A stretch of DNA of 64,000 nucleotides from Phoronis australis (Eukaryota; Phoronida; Phoronidae), in NCBI GenBank assembly GCA_002633005.1, contig NMRA01000044.1:462594-526593 (forward strand), written 5' to 3'. Of the stretch, positions 39,614-51,100 are shown piece after piece (position 1 is the first letter of the stretch; each line of letters opens with the position of its first letter). The translations under genes were made by a program, and so were the position numbers. The notes below the pieces were generated by a model. It saw only the letters and a list, made by a program, of their open reading frames with translations, ran no database searches and was not told the DNA's origin.

Positions 39614-42600
39614 CTGTAAACAAAATGCAAACTAATGACACACTCACAAAAAGAAGAAACTTTCCGTGATTTATCCGCCACTTATCCAAACCAGTTTGTC
39701 AAATAATTTGTTTTTGCTTTCAGTTTAAGTAATGAGTCAAAATCTATTTGTTTGGTTCGGTCCATAGTCTGTTGCAAGAAATACAACAGTTCCAGGACTG
39801 CCTGTTATCCTTAAAAGCTAAAGCTTTTAGCGAAGCTTCGTAAACATTAAACTAAAATTTTTGAAGTCCAGAAGCAAAAGTTTTACAGAGGAACAAACAC
39901 CTGAAACTTTTCACTAACATAGCGTGCGACTAAAAAACATCATGTTGAACACGATTTCTTAGTTCTCAGGAACAGGTGAAAAAAAACATTTACATGAAAT
40001 GAATTTGTTATTTACATTGAATGCCCGCTTGGATCGGCTAATTATCCAGCGAGTCCAGATACCTCGTTTCCACACAAGTCTAATCAGATGAAGATAATTG
40101 AGCATGGAATGATTTCCTTATCAGCCATGCAGTCAATTTAATATTGACGTGTGTAAACCCAATTATAGCGAACTGAATTTATGATTCGAACACGGATTTC
40201 AGCAGCTTTTTGTATTCTTCATGTATCTGAAATCATTATTTCTTGAAAATGTAAAGCTTTTCAAAAAGTAGTCTTATGCTTTGACAGGCAGTGCTGTTTA
40301 TTACATTTTATGGCCCTTCTCACAAGGTTCGATTAACTCTGTTCATGCCTGTAAACACAGCATGAATGGTTATTGCTGAGCCAAAATGCCTCTGGCTTAG
40401 CATTGCACACATAGTGTACCTCACCTTTTCTTTAGCAGACGTAAAAGTCAATGTAAATGACAAATCCATGTAATGAGCAAATTTAATTTTTATAAGATTA
40501 AGTATATATTGATATCAATCATTTTGATGTGAAGATGGTCATGAAAACTAATAACTGAAAGCTCAATAACAAAGGAATTGCTCCCAGAAGGTTGCTCGAC
40601 TAACTCTGGATGGCGATATGTGTCTGGAACTTTAGCCATAGCATACAGTAGTTTTCAAAACAAACTAGGCAGGTTTTCACAGAATGCTGTAAAACTCGGC
40701 CAAACTTGGACAAATTTCTTGTCACACTTATAAGGCAGTTCAGCCGAACGTTTGTCGGAATGAATAAACTGGCATTTTTGTTGAACTTTTGTCAGAGTTT
40801 AATGTGACTTAATTGTACTTAGTTGTCACTGGTTTTTTTGTAAATGGACAACGTGTACAGAGCAATATCTGTCGAAATTTTGTCAGAATTGAAACATGTT
40901 CTAGTTGAAAATAAATGATGTTTCATCCCCGTTTCGTGCGTAAAAATTTTGTCGGATTTCAATGCTGTCCAGTTTATTTTGAAAACTATTGTTAGTAGTA
41001 GCTTTCACTCCGGTAAACGTGACTCTGATGTAGGATTTTGCACAATAATTTTTGTTAACTGTAGACTCAGTTTGCAAAACTGTATCACTGTGCAGGTTTC
41101 GGTGGCCAAAAAACAAATGCTGGCATAGACCTTTTGATAACCAATCTACCCCCCCTCCTCCCCATTCAGCAGCATATGACTGGGTACCTTGGAATGAAGT
41201 GCCTCCCCCCTTGAATCCCTGCAACTACGTGCGTTCAAGACTGACTCACCTTATTTGCAGTTTCAAGAGAACTAATCATTTTCCCAAGATCCTCTTTGTT
41301 CAACTCTACTGACACTATTTTTGACAAGTCGTCTTCTCTTATAGACAAGTCCACTTCCAGCAACGGTTCTTGCACACTTGATATTTTATCACTGGACATC
41401 GACAGCTAAAATCGTCAACAAATCTAAATGGAGAATTGTTCCAAGACATATGTGAAACATTCATTCAGTGTGGTTCCATGTTTAAAATGTCACACGTTCA
41501 TGTTTGGCTTTCTTCAATTAATACAATCAGGATTTTTGGGTCATAGAAAACACCCATCATTACATAGAATTTCAGTTCCAAATAGGCGGGTTATTTGTGA
41601 CAAGCAAATAGTGTCTGTGTTGCTGTTACGTTTGACCCCTGCACATAAAGGACTTACTAGCTGATACAAATTTTAGTGCTCCATAAGACTTAAGCTGAAT
41701 TGATCATTTTTGTAAAACATATACGCTGTTTTTTCCTGATATCTGAGATTCGTAATGACTTGCACAACTCGGACACTCAAACAAAGGTACATGGAAAACA
41801 ATGACTATGTCCATTCTCCTGCGTTTTTCCTCGTTCGATTGGTAAATGGGCGCCTGTAGACATGGCAATTAAGCCCAGCACCTGGGGTAGCCTCACTTTC
41901 CAGCTCACTTCCTGTACAATGACAACTTAAGTACAATCAATAACTTAATTTGATAGAAAAGCTCGACATGTTCTGTTGAAAGTAACACGTGAATCTCACG
42001 TAAAGCCAACCTTCATCTTCCAGTCAAAGTCAGTGAGTTGCGCCTGTGATATACCATCCGTTGATCGCACCAGGGCTTGCCGCAGCTCCACAGATCGTGC
42101 ATACACAGCGTCTAGCACAAACTGCTTCATGTTGCCAGCCAATGAGCCGAGAGCTTTACCAGCCTAAAAACCCATTCACATTTCAGGGCAAGGTCAGTGA
42201 CGAACATTCTAAGTATTCACACACACAGACACAGGATAAGAATTGTGCAAGAGTCTCTATTGATTTTTGCTAAATTCTCAAACATTATTTATTGCCATGA
42301 CAGTGTCCAAGTCATTCTCTCATCCAATATAAAATTATAGACAAAATGGTTATATTTTCATTTCACTGTAATGTAACACGTAACCAATTTTTTTAAATAC
42401 TTGTTTTATGTGATAGCAATGTAGTGCAAATTTTGTGATGGAACAGAGTTTGCTTTTAGTTTATTCTTGTCAAGAAATTATAGAATATCATATTCCACTA
42501 ATCAGTCATTTTGTGCGATAATATGAGAATTATATAATTGAAAATGGTGACCAGCATCCCTGCCGACTGCAGAACAGCTGCAATGTTCTTCAGTTCAAGA

Positions 42601-45600
42601 TAACTGGAGAAAATTGTCCAGTTTTGATAACATGAACCATAATTATTGAAAACTAACAGCAATTAAAGTGTCGAGACTAATTTACAACACTAAGCAAATA
42701 AAACGCAGTCAAACTACATCACTGAGAGCCTAGTTTGTGATGCCTGATCGCCTGTGGCGTTAGGACAATATGGCAGACATGTAAAATTTTAGTTATTTTT
42801 TGTAAAAAACAATTTGTATCAAATCAATTCTTCAGCATTTTTAAGTATAGCTACTGTCTGACAGTAAATTTAGAAGCCATGGAAATAAGAAAAAAAAAAT
42901 CAATTTTCGCAACAATTTTTGGCCAAAATCGGCCAATTACAACAGTTTTAGAAGACGATTTGTTTTAAAATGATTTGACTGCATTGTAGAATGACAGAGG
43001 AAGGCAGAGTTAATAAGACGTTCATGAAGATCTTAAAAAATAGTGCTTCCCCAACACAAGTACAATTTCACAAACTGATCAAAAACACAAAAATGTTTTC
43101 AGTTTTTGACATATGAAATCAATTGTCTCTCACATTCACTGAATTTGTTTGGCTAGAGTTTCACATGAACTTTCCACACAGTTATTTTACCTTTGACCTG
43201 AGCTCACCTCATCTCGAGAACAGTCGCACTTTATCACATTCGTCGCGAAAGTCTTGAAGAACTCAACAACATGCCACCAACTGTCGAGAGTCCAGACTGA
43301 GGCGTAGTCATGGTAACGTGGAGGAGCATGGCCGCATAAGATGTCAAGAACACTGTGGATGAACTGAAAAGTAGACAATAAATGTAATAAGCTTGATGAG
43401 GTTATTCTGTTATAGACGAGCCATTTGTTTTTTGTAGATTGCCATCATTCTTTGTCAGAACAAAAGGCTGGTATAAGATATAATTAGTGTTCATTAAAAA
43501 AGAACTGCTTTCGAGGCATCACGTTGAAGCAACAGAAATGCAAAAAATAATATGATAAATCCTTCAGTGACTATATTCAACAGTGGTGGGACGATACACA
43601 TTTTTATGAATTCGTTTTGATTATTTTTAGGAGGAATTCAACTATTTTCGCTGTGAATTTTGTTTGTGAGATAAATTAATTTTTGCTCAAATATAAGTTG
43701 ATTGGCTTACTACGCGTACCAACTTTAACAACAAAATTGTTATTATAAGTATTATAAGATTCCAAATAATCAGCAATGAACATTTCTGAGAACTTCTTTG
43801 GTAACAGTGATTGATTGGGCGACCTGCAGGTCACCAATGTGACTTCAGATTGTGTTTGGCGACCTGCGAAAAATCCCAAGTCGACAGACCTGTGGCAACG
43901 TCAGACGCAGTAATTCACACGAAATTCCTTTAAAATTTGTGGCAACTTCCAAAGTTAAAATTAATAATATTTTTTCCAAGATTCAATACCTTTGGTTCAC
44001 AATTGCTCCATTTATTTCGTGAAATCAGTGCATTTGCCACTGTCAGCAATTAGCACATATCAAAAACGCACTCTAATTACAAGAAGTAAACAGACAGAAG
44101 TCAGAATTGTCTCGCAAAAACAAGGCAGGGTAGGACAACGAAACATGCGCCTCCAGTGCATTCGATCATCTACGTTCTGTATACTGAAATATCCAGAAAA
44201 TGGCTGTATAATTATATGAACAATGGTAGAGATACGCGTAATTTTAAATAACAGCCACCGCGGCTCAACCTTTTTCAATTGTTCACTTCCATGCTGTTTT
44301 GCCGACCTCAGTTTTCATTTGGTGACCTCGAATTTCCGCTAACAATTAGGTAGACTAAACAAACTATTCCTGTGTGTTTCCATGTAAGTGCACAGGAGAG
44401 TATGGCCCGTTAAAACCAATATTTCTAGAAATACATCCACTGGATTGTCAAAAGGTTGTAATTATGCCATTCCAAACTCGTTCTTTTTTTAGAGTGAAAT
44501 TTAGGAACTCAGACTGTCAATATCATTGATACAAATCTGGTACTTTAAAAGGTCCACCATACATTGCACGCGTAAAAATTGCGTTTCGTCGGTTGAGCCG
44601 TGTTATCACCACCAACCCGATCAAGAACTGGATCACCTGTTGTATCAGAATGTAGGTCAACAGTTTAACCTAGAAACATCTCTCGGTTTGTAAAATAATC
44701 CAATCTATTTAAGCCTTACTGTGGCAGACAACATGACTCAATGTTCTCTACAATGTGTCAAAGGCACATGTCCTTTCATAATGGAAGATTGAGGAATTAC
44801 TCCCCCAAAAACGCAAATGTCGCACACTGCCACTGTTAAAGCAAAGAGTTGTGAATGGCATGGCAGTTTTTCACAGGGGATAATCACAGGTATTGGATCA
44901 ACTACCAAAAATCCTCAATTTCGATAGGCTGATGACATGAGAAATGCACCAAAAGCAACCAATAGTATTTGACTAAGTGAGAATGCACGAGCAACACCCA
45001 ATGAGATTAGAATAGGGCAACCTAAGTTTGGTCTAAATTGACCGGCAGAGAAAGTGAAAAAATTTTGAATGTAATGGTCCTTTGTCTTGAATCATCAAGT
45101 TTGCAACAAACATAAAGGACAGAGCCCAAATTCTGTCAACATCATTCCCAGAAATGACATCACGCAAATAAATGACAGGACTAATGTAAAATCAATCGGA
45201 CATTCTGAATGGGTGGGGAGTGGGGGGGTGGGGACCCTGTTAGGTTTTTTGTTCATGATTTGCTTCATGTGTTCAGGGCCCGGTCTCCAATCTTTTTACT
45301 CGAAACGGAACTCGAAATTAGGTTTGGCATTTTCTACTCTACTTTTGGGCGAAATCAAGATAAGTGTCTATTATTCTATGCTCGAGTACACAATAACTTA
45401 CGTAGATAATTTATTGCCCTTAGTTTACAGTTTGTAAACCCAATATTAAAGCAATAAGTTCGAGTTTGAACTCGAAATTTCAAGTTTTTACTCAAGTTTG
45501 TAGCACGAATACAAGGGTCTTCAAGGACAAACTTGAACTAAAACTCCTATGCATAAACTATAATGTATTCGAGCACAGTCTGATAACCAATTATCTTAAG

Positions 45601-46072
45601 TTCGCACAAAAGGAGCAGAGAAATTGCCAAAAATAGTTTCGAGTTCGTTTCGAGTACAAAGATTAGAGACCGGGCCCAGGATGTGCTGGCATTCTGAACT
45701 ATTTTTATAATTTTTTGCACTTTTAAATTTAACTTGTATGCATCATTCCCTGCTTCCTGGGGAACTGTCCTGGCTGCTGACAATATTTCAGTGTGCAATC
45801 AGGTCGTCAGGGACGAGCATCTCGATTGCGTTTTATTCAAGCTTGAGTAGCTGTGTTTTATTTTAAGTGGTGAGTAGCCTACTTCTGGAAGCCCGCTAGC
45901 TAGTGAACCTGCAAAGATAACGCGACGGTGAGCGTGAAATGACAAAAATTCACTGTCTTAGGTTCAAACAGACAAGAGGTTCCATGTCTCTCAAGAACAT
46001 ACTTACACTTGAAACGCGATCATTTGGTAGCTTTTGTAAGAGTTCGACTTTCTCTGATTGATCAACTTCCAT
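39590..46072 (-). CDS. COMMD8: COMM domain-containing protein 8 (complete, five exons)
   Basis: Minus-strand exons in order: 46072-46007, 43363-43208, 42163-42011, 41405-41250, 39613-39590. They give 22+52+51+52+7 = 184 residues; vertebrate COMMD8 is 183. Every intron is phase 0. The N-terminal helical domain aligns with the vertebrate protein (LLQKLPNDRVSSFIHSVLDI; HDYASVWTLDSWWHVVEFFK). The C-terminal COMM domain starts at the hallmark LTDFDWKMK (about residues 117-125), continues LSMSSDKISSVQEPLLEVDL, and ends VVMQLKS. COMMD8 is one of ten COMMD subunits that assemble, with CCDC22 and CCDC93, into the Commander complex for endosomal cargo recycling and are linked to NF-kB and cullin control. 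Start choice: the ATG gives an N-terminus matching the family length and is directly preceded by an A-rich leader. Confidence 0.93.
41250..41405 (-). CDS. COMMD8: COMMD8 exon 4 (COMM domain core)
   Basis: Acceptor cgattttag, donor gtgagt, 52 codons, phase 0. It encodes SMSSDKISSVQEPLLEVDLS, then VSVELNKEDLGKMISSLETA and NK. This is the beta-sheet and final helix of the COMM domain; vertebrate 'LSSDKIAALRMPLLSLHLDV' and 'LIQSLEAANK' align. Confidence 0.94.
42011..42163 (-). CDS. COMMD8: COMMD8 exon 3
   Basis: Acceptor gggtttttag, 51 codons, phase 0. It encodes AGKALGSLAGNMKQFVLDAV, then VELRQALVRSTDGISQAQLT and DFDWKMK. Its donor reads gttggc, poor at +3 to +6, yet the protein join to exon 4 (DFDWKMK|LSMSSDK) aligns without gap to vertebrate DFDWQVKLALSSDK, so the site is well supported. 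Confidence 0.93.
43208..43363 (-). CDS. COMMD8: COMMD8 exon 2
   Basis: Acceptor ctacttttcag, donor gtgagc, 52 codons, phase 0 both ends. It contains ILCGHAPPRYHDYASVWTLD and SWWHVVEFFKTFATNVIK. The 'ICG-A-P-Y-DY--VW' and 'W-HV-E---KFF' positions of vertebrate COMMD8 are kept. Confidence 0.93.
45276..45677. mobile_element. Foldback/MITE element with ~130-bp inverted arms
   Basis: The left arm (about 45276-45405) begins GGGCCCGGTCTCCAATCTTT and the right arm (about 45548-45677) in reverse begins GGGCCCGGTCTCTAATCTTT. Similarity continues through TACTCGAAACG..ACTCGAAA, TTTGGCA.TTTCT.CTC and TGCTCGA. A roughly 140-bp loop includes the palindrome TTCGAGTTTGAACTCGAA. No target duplication is evident. 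Confidence 0.85.
46007..46072 (-). CDS. COMMD8: COMMD8 exon 1 (start codon)
   Basis: ATG at 46072-46070 (minus), 22 codons, donor gtaagt at 46006-46001. It encodes MEVDQSEKVELLQKLPNDRV plus SS. 'LLQKLP' followed by 'FIHSVLDILCG' in exon 2 matches vertebrate 'RLQKLP...LLHKIIDGICG'. Confidence 0.88.
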
Positions 46073-46801
46073 GTTTTTATCCTGTTTCCGTGTCCTTCAA
46101 AAACATGTTTCCGAGCACAATAAAATTAAAAAAATACAAGTACACTAGACTGATAAAACAAACTATTTATGTTAAAAATAAAAATACCATGATTTATGTA
46201 AACTAAAAAATAAGTAATGTGTCATAATTTCAAGTTACACTAAAATTTTGCCACATAATCGAAAGGGGAGGAGCTGAGGTGCTCTTTAGTGTTTGGAAAT
46301 AAATATAACGAAAGCTTGCCAGAAAACCTCTCAGCTGTGCAGTAGTGTAGTTGTGGAAGAGCATGTGTCAAAGTTTTCGCGAATTATGTTACTCAAAATG
46401 GATTAGTCTAGATCGTTGCCCTCGTTACAGTGTGTGAAAGTGACAGAATTCATACATGAATATTTAAATACCTACCTGGAATGACGAGTGCTTTTAAACT
46501 TTCTGGGCACAGATGATAGCCAGCAGTTCAAGCGGGCCAGTGTCCGCGACTCACAGCAGGCATAGGAGAGACGTGCACTATGCGATGTCTACAACTAAGC
46601 CTGAATAACGAAAATGCGGGTGAAATCCATGCTGCATGTGATATTTGGATTATGCAGTGTGTTCAAAACCGTTGCCAGGCAAGCTTCCTTTTGAAGAAAG
46701 AATGCAGTGCAAGCTCTCCTTTCTGACTGACTCCAGAACATTAGTTTTGCACCTAAAAGTAAACGTCTCGCATTAGATTCAGCTACAGCTATTGACACAA
46801 A
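46073..46801. promoter_or_regulatory. Shared head-to-head interval of COMMD8 and PDZD8
   Basis: The COMMD8 start codon (46072, minus) and the PDZD8 start codon (46802, plus) are 729 bp apart. If the 46476-46600 sequence is a COMMD8 leader exon, the promoters lie within about 200 bp, between 46600 and 46800. No TATA box or initiator was identified with confidence. A bidirectional promoter is inferred from geometry. Confidence 0.45.
46476..46600 (-). other. Possible non-coding 5' exon of COMMD8
   Basis: On the minus strand a sequence ends CATTCCAG|gtaggt with the donor at 46475-46470. It is GC-richer than its surroundings and contains no frame that would read into COMMD8 coding sequence. A minus-strand acceptor (ttgaag) near 46095 could join it to the COMMD8 leader. 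The 5' limit is not defined. Support is a donor site and composition only. Confidence 0.3.
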
Positions 46802-46948
46802 ATGTTTTTAATCATTCTCTCCTCTCTTTGTCTGGGTGTTGTTCTCACCCTTGTTGTACAGATATTCTTTCTTCGGAAACTTTACTATGACCAACCAGAA
46901 GTCAGCAGGCCGTTCGTTCCTCAGTTTTCTCAGTATAAACTTCCAAAG
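46802..46948 (+). CDS. PDZD8: PDZD8 exon 1: membrane anchor
   Basis: ATG at 46802, 49 codons, donor gtaagt, phase 0. It encodes MFLIILSSLCLGVVLTLVVQ, then IFFLRKLYYDQPEVSRPFVP and QFSQYKLPK. A short luminal N-terminus, one hydrophobic span and a basic residue pair (RK) after it match the PDZD8 start. The exon continues cleanly into the consensus donor. Confidence 0.82.
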
Positions 46949-49900
46949 GTAAGTAAATAGTTTACGTAATTAAAGCTGTTTTTCACAACTGACTAACTGA
47001 CAGTGTTGAATTCTTAACCATAGCACTTTGGAGGTTTAAAAACATCAAACTCGTCCGATCAAGAATTTTTTGCCAAACAAGTCAGCGGCTAAAGTCACGA
47101 GCAATGTTTACCTATACCATTTTTCGGGTTCAAAAATTTTATTGTTGACCAACTCGAATAAAATCTGAAGTATTTTCTTGAGTCGTTAATGTTTTCCATG
47201 TTCTTGGTGGTAAGAGATACAGAGTCCCAGCTAACAAGGTAAGGAATATTATAAGACCAGTATTAGGAAAGCAAAATGGTTTCATTTTTTTTTGGTTTTT
47301 GACCTTCTAAATAGGATGAAATGCATCTTTAAGTGAGTTATTGCTTTAGTCACTATCGGTTACACAGTTGTAATTAAATAGTGAATACAATATTATAAGC
47401 AAGGAACTGTGAGGCTTTGAGTCTGTGTTTAGCGGCCAAAGTTATCTTTTCCAAGTTTGACTTTATGGTTGGTATTGGTATGTATTTGCTTCAGCTGTCA
47501 TAGGTTCAGAGAGGGTCCAGGCAGACCGGTCAGTTTTACATTGCTGTAATAGAGGAAACTCAACCAACCCTTTGTACGTTGTCAGATCCCTGAGAAAAAT
47601 CCCAGAACCGCAGCTGTTTAGAGATAAAAATTATCATACAGTTTTGATAATGTAGAGCTGTAATTATGCTGTTTTCTTGATGTCAACCTATTATAACTGA
47701 TCATTTGTAGCATCTAGCACAAATTAGTTCTTGGCTTTCATTAGCAGTTGTGTCAGGGTGTATATACTAATAGATCTACCGTATTCGCCATAATAAACGC
47801 CCATGCCCCTATAAGGGCCCCCTTCACGCGTTTTCAGACTTTGCTGAAATAAGCGCCCACTCCATGAACGTGTACATGTGAACAATGACGTACCTACAGT
47901 CCTAAAACTCGGCTACAGTACCGTCTTCAATTTATCAAAAAAATTTTGCACGGGTCTACTAGACCACCAGTGGCACTGCTACGTTTGTGGCAATTTTATT
48001 TTTTTACGGTTACCTCTGTATCTTCACAAGTCCTTAACTGATTTTCATGAAATTTGGTATGTAGGCACCTATTAGTGCGATGACGCTATTCTCCCATTTT
48101 CGGATGGATTTGACCTAGTTTGCGACACCCAGTGGCCATTTTTAATGTTTTTGAGTCTGTTTTTTTGGCGTCCACCCCTCTATCAACCAAACCGCTCTAT
48201 GTATGATTGTGAAAATTGGCATGTATGTTCTTACTATGAACAGGACGGTTGACGCTGAATTTCCCATGACTTTGATTACTGTGGCGCCTCCTAGTGGCAG
48301 TTTTTTTTGTGCCCATGGCTGTATCTCCCAAACCGTTTGCAGGATCTTTACTAAATTTAGCAAGTGTATTTATGTGATGTTGAAAACGGACGATGACGAC
48401 TTTAGGATGATTCTGACTACCGGTGTGCCTCTAGTGGCAATTTAAGTATTTCACATTGACCTCTGTATTTTCATAGGTCTTCAGGTGTATACTTTGTGTT
48501 ACTTCGTGATTATGAAGGAAAAGTTCCAATTAGAAATTTGTTTCTGGCATTCTAATGCTGTGCTAATCTCGTATGTTGGTAAATTTGTTTTTAATTCTAT
48601 GTTTCTGTGGTGCTTTAAGCAACTGATGCGTAGGATGTGCTTTTATTATGAAGATCACTCACATTTTGCCCCTAGCCTATTGAGGAGACAATGACCATGC
48701 CTTTCCATTTTGCAAAGTACAACATACTACATATATGCCCTCTACTGGCCACTTTATGGTACCAATAAACAACCCTAGAAGGATACCGTATGCGGTGCAA
48801 TTGTGGGTGCATTTCAACGCTCTGCGTTGCTCTTGTTCAAGCATTGAAGTCGCCATATTGAAGACGGCGATTTCGAGGCAGTCAGTTGGTGAGTTTTCGC
48901 CCTCGGATTTCAGCACAATTTTCTGTAAAATGATCGTAATTTAGCAGCAAAGTTTTATAGCAATGCACCACAGTTTTGTTGAAAGTCTTTCATAGATTAC
49001 ATATACGTCACAGAGCGTAAATTTGATGAATCTTAGTTTCCGATTTCACCAGTTTCGGAGACCGGGTTTCAACCGCCTTGGGTTATAATAAGCACCCCCC
49101 TGAACCAAACTTTTCTAAGCGCCCTGGGCGGTTATTACGGCGAATACTTTATGTGAAATGTTTTGGCTTACTTACACTGTAGATTTACTTGAGTTGCCAA
49201 GTCTTGTTTTAGATTGGTATATACATGTCGTGTGATTAGTATATTTTGTATTCAAGCATTTTATGGCACAGGCACTAGCCAAAGTGGTAATTTTCGGATG
49301 AGCTGTTTGAAAATGATTTCATTTTTACAAAATTAGCAACATTAAGATTAGTTATTTAGTCAGCGTATTAGAGGGTGTCAAAATTTGACACTTGTCTACA
49401 AATGTCTTTAGCAATAACCTTTAAACACGATTGTAAATACCATGTATTGGATATACAAATCAAAAGAACGCATATTTGAAGCGAAGAATTGGGAATACAA
49501 GACTGAAAATTAATCTTTTTGCTCGCAGGCTTCTCTCAGTATTGCTTTGGTCTTAATGAGACAATTAGGCACTCGTCTATTCCCTCTGGAAATCATGATG
49601 TAGTTGTGTCTTATGAATCATGGCTGATGTTTGTTCATGATAAACAGGCTGATAATCTTTATAGTAATACCATGTATGATGCCAACATTGTGTTCTGCTC
49701 GAATGCATGAAACAATATGGAGATTTTTACATGAAGAAACCTTAAATGTCTTACTGTACACATAGCCTTGTTGGCAACGAAAATAGATCCTATCACAGTG
49801 AAGGATGTTATGGGACCAGTTTTATTAGAGTCGAAACACAATGGCTTTTCATTTTTAGGGAGCTAAATAGGGCATAATGCAGTTTTAAATTTTGCTACGG

Positions 49901-51066
49901 TTATCCAATGTTTGCTTGAGGCCGCGTTTTTACTTTTCATTTGATGTAACCCAACTTAAAAAATGCACGTTGACATCATGGGTATCTCTGATCTTGGATG
50001 TTATTTTTTGTTCGTTGCAGTAAGACTAAAAATGAGAATTGCCAATTTTTTCCTTGGTTTTCTTGCTGCATTACCTGTACTGACAAATGTACAGAATCTG
50101 TACTTCAGAATAAGTTGCCTCATTACGTTTTTGGATCAAGAAGTTTTTATGATATTGTAGTTTGTTTGCAATAAAATTTCCTGAAATTCAAATTAAAATA
50201 ATGGCCAAAATTATCATTTTGTTGTTTTTCAAATACTCATTGTATTGCCACCAATTTTGATGAAAAAAATTTACTCTTCTGCCACACTGTGTTCTAATTT
50301 AAAGAAACTATACTCTAATATGTTGCTGGTGTGTTCGTAATAATTTCATGCACTTTACACTTGCTCACTCAAAGTTTTGAAAGGGCCATAGGACCCTACT
50401 GTTCAGAAAAAAATATTTTTAATAGTTTTTCTCATTGTGCATCTTTAAAAGGAAAGATTTTAAAAATTTTCAATCGATTAGCGGTAATTGAAATCACATA
50501 CAGTCACATCAGAAAAGTATTTGCATTTCAAATTTCACGGAATATTCACAGTGCTATAATTCTACAATCATAGGCCATAGGAGGTGGAATCAATTCCATA
50601 GCTCTACCTCTAAATTCCAGCTACAATTCGTCCTGGCTCATGGGGACTGCAGTTTGGTCACCAGATGTGTAGTTTGACACTCTCGGTGCATATGGTGTTA
50701 CGAAGCTCGAATGTAGCACTTATACCATGGGTTTTGTGTTTCCAGGTCCAGGACTGGGGTTTTATAAGATCAAAGCTGGAATTTGTGGGTGTTGCCATGG
50801 AATCATTTCAACTCTCTTTCAGGATCAAGATAGCCATTGGCCGTTCCAATTCTTTTTCATTTCGATATATTATACGTGGTAACTCAGTCTTAAAATTACA
50901 GTCACAGAACCGGGATGTTTCTAATCATAAAATGACAAGCCTTGAACTACCCAAATGCCAATTTCCCATTTTCACAATTGAAACATCCTTAAATCCTGTT
51001 TAGAAATTGACTTTTGACACTGCGTAATTGACACGGCGCAAGATAATCGGTGTCAAGCGTTCGTTT

Positions 51067-51100
<34 letters not shown>

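Larger units (their letters stand above)
39614..46006 (-). other. COMMD8 introns
   Basis: Introns 39614-41249, 41406-42010, 42164-43207 and 43364-46006. The last contains a 402-bp foldback element (45276-45677) and a GACCTGCAGGTC palindrome near 43821. Nothing else is recognised. Confidence 0.5.

Noticed and set aside
43821-44340. GACCTGCAGGTC palindrome and repeated GGTCACC/GCGACCTGC motifs
   Set aside because: Some inverted similarity is visible but no clear ends or duplication, so it is not called as an element.
45087-45437. 116-codon frame at the foldback element
   Set aside because: It reads into the inverted arm; the matching arm also gives a minus-strand frame, so it reflects the repeat, not a gene.
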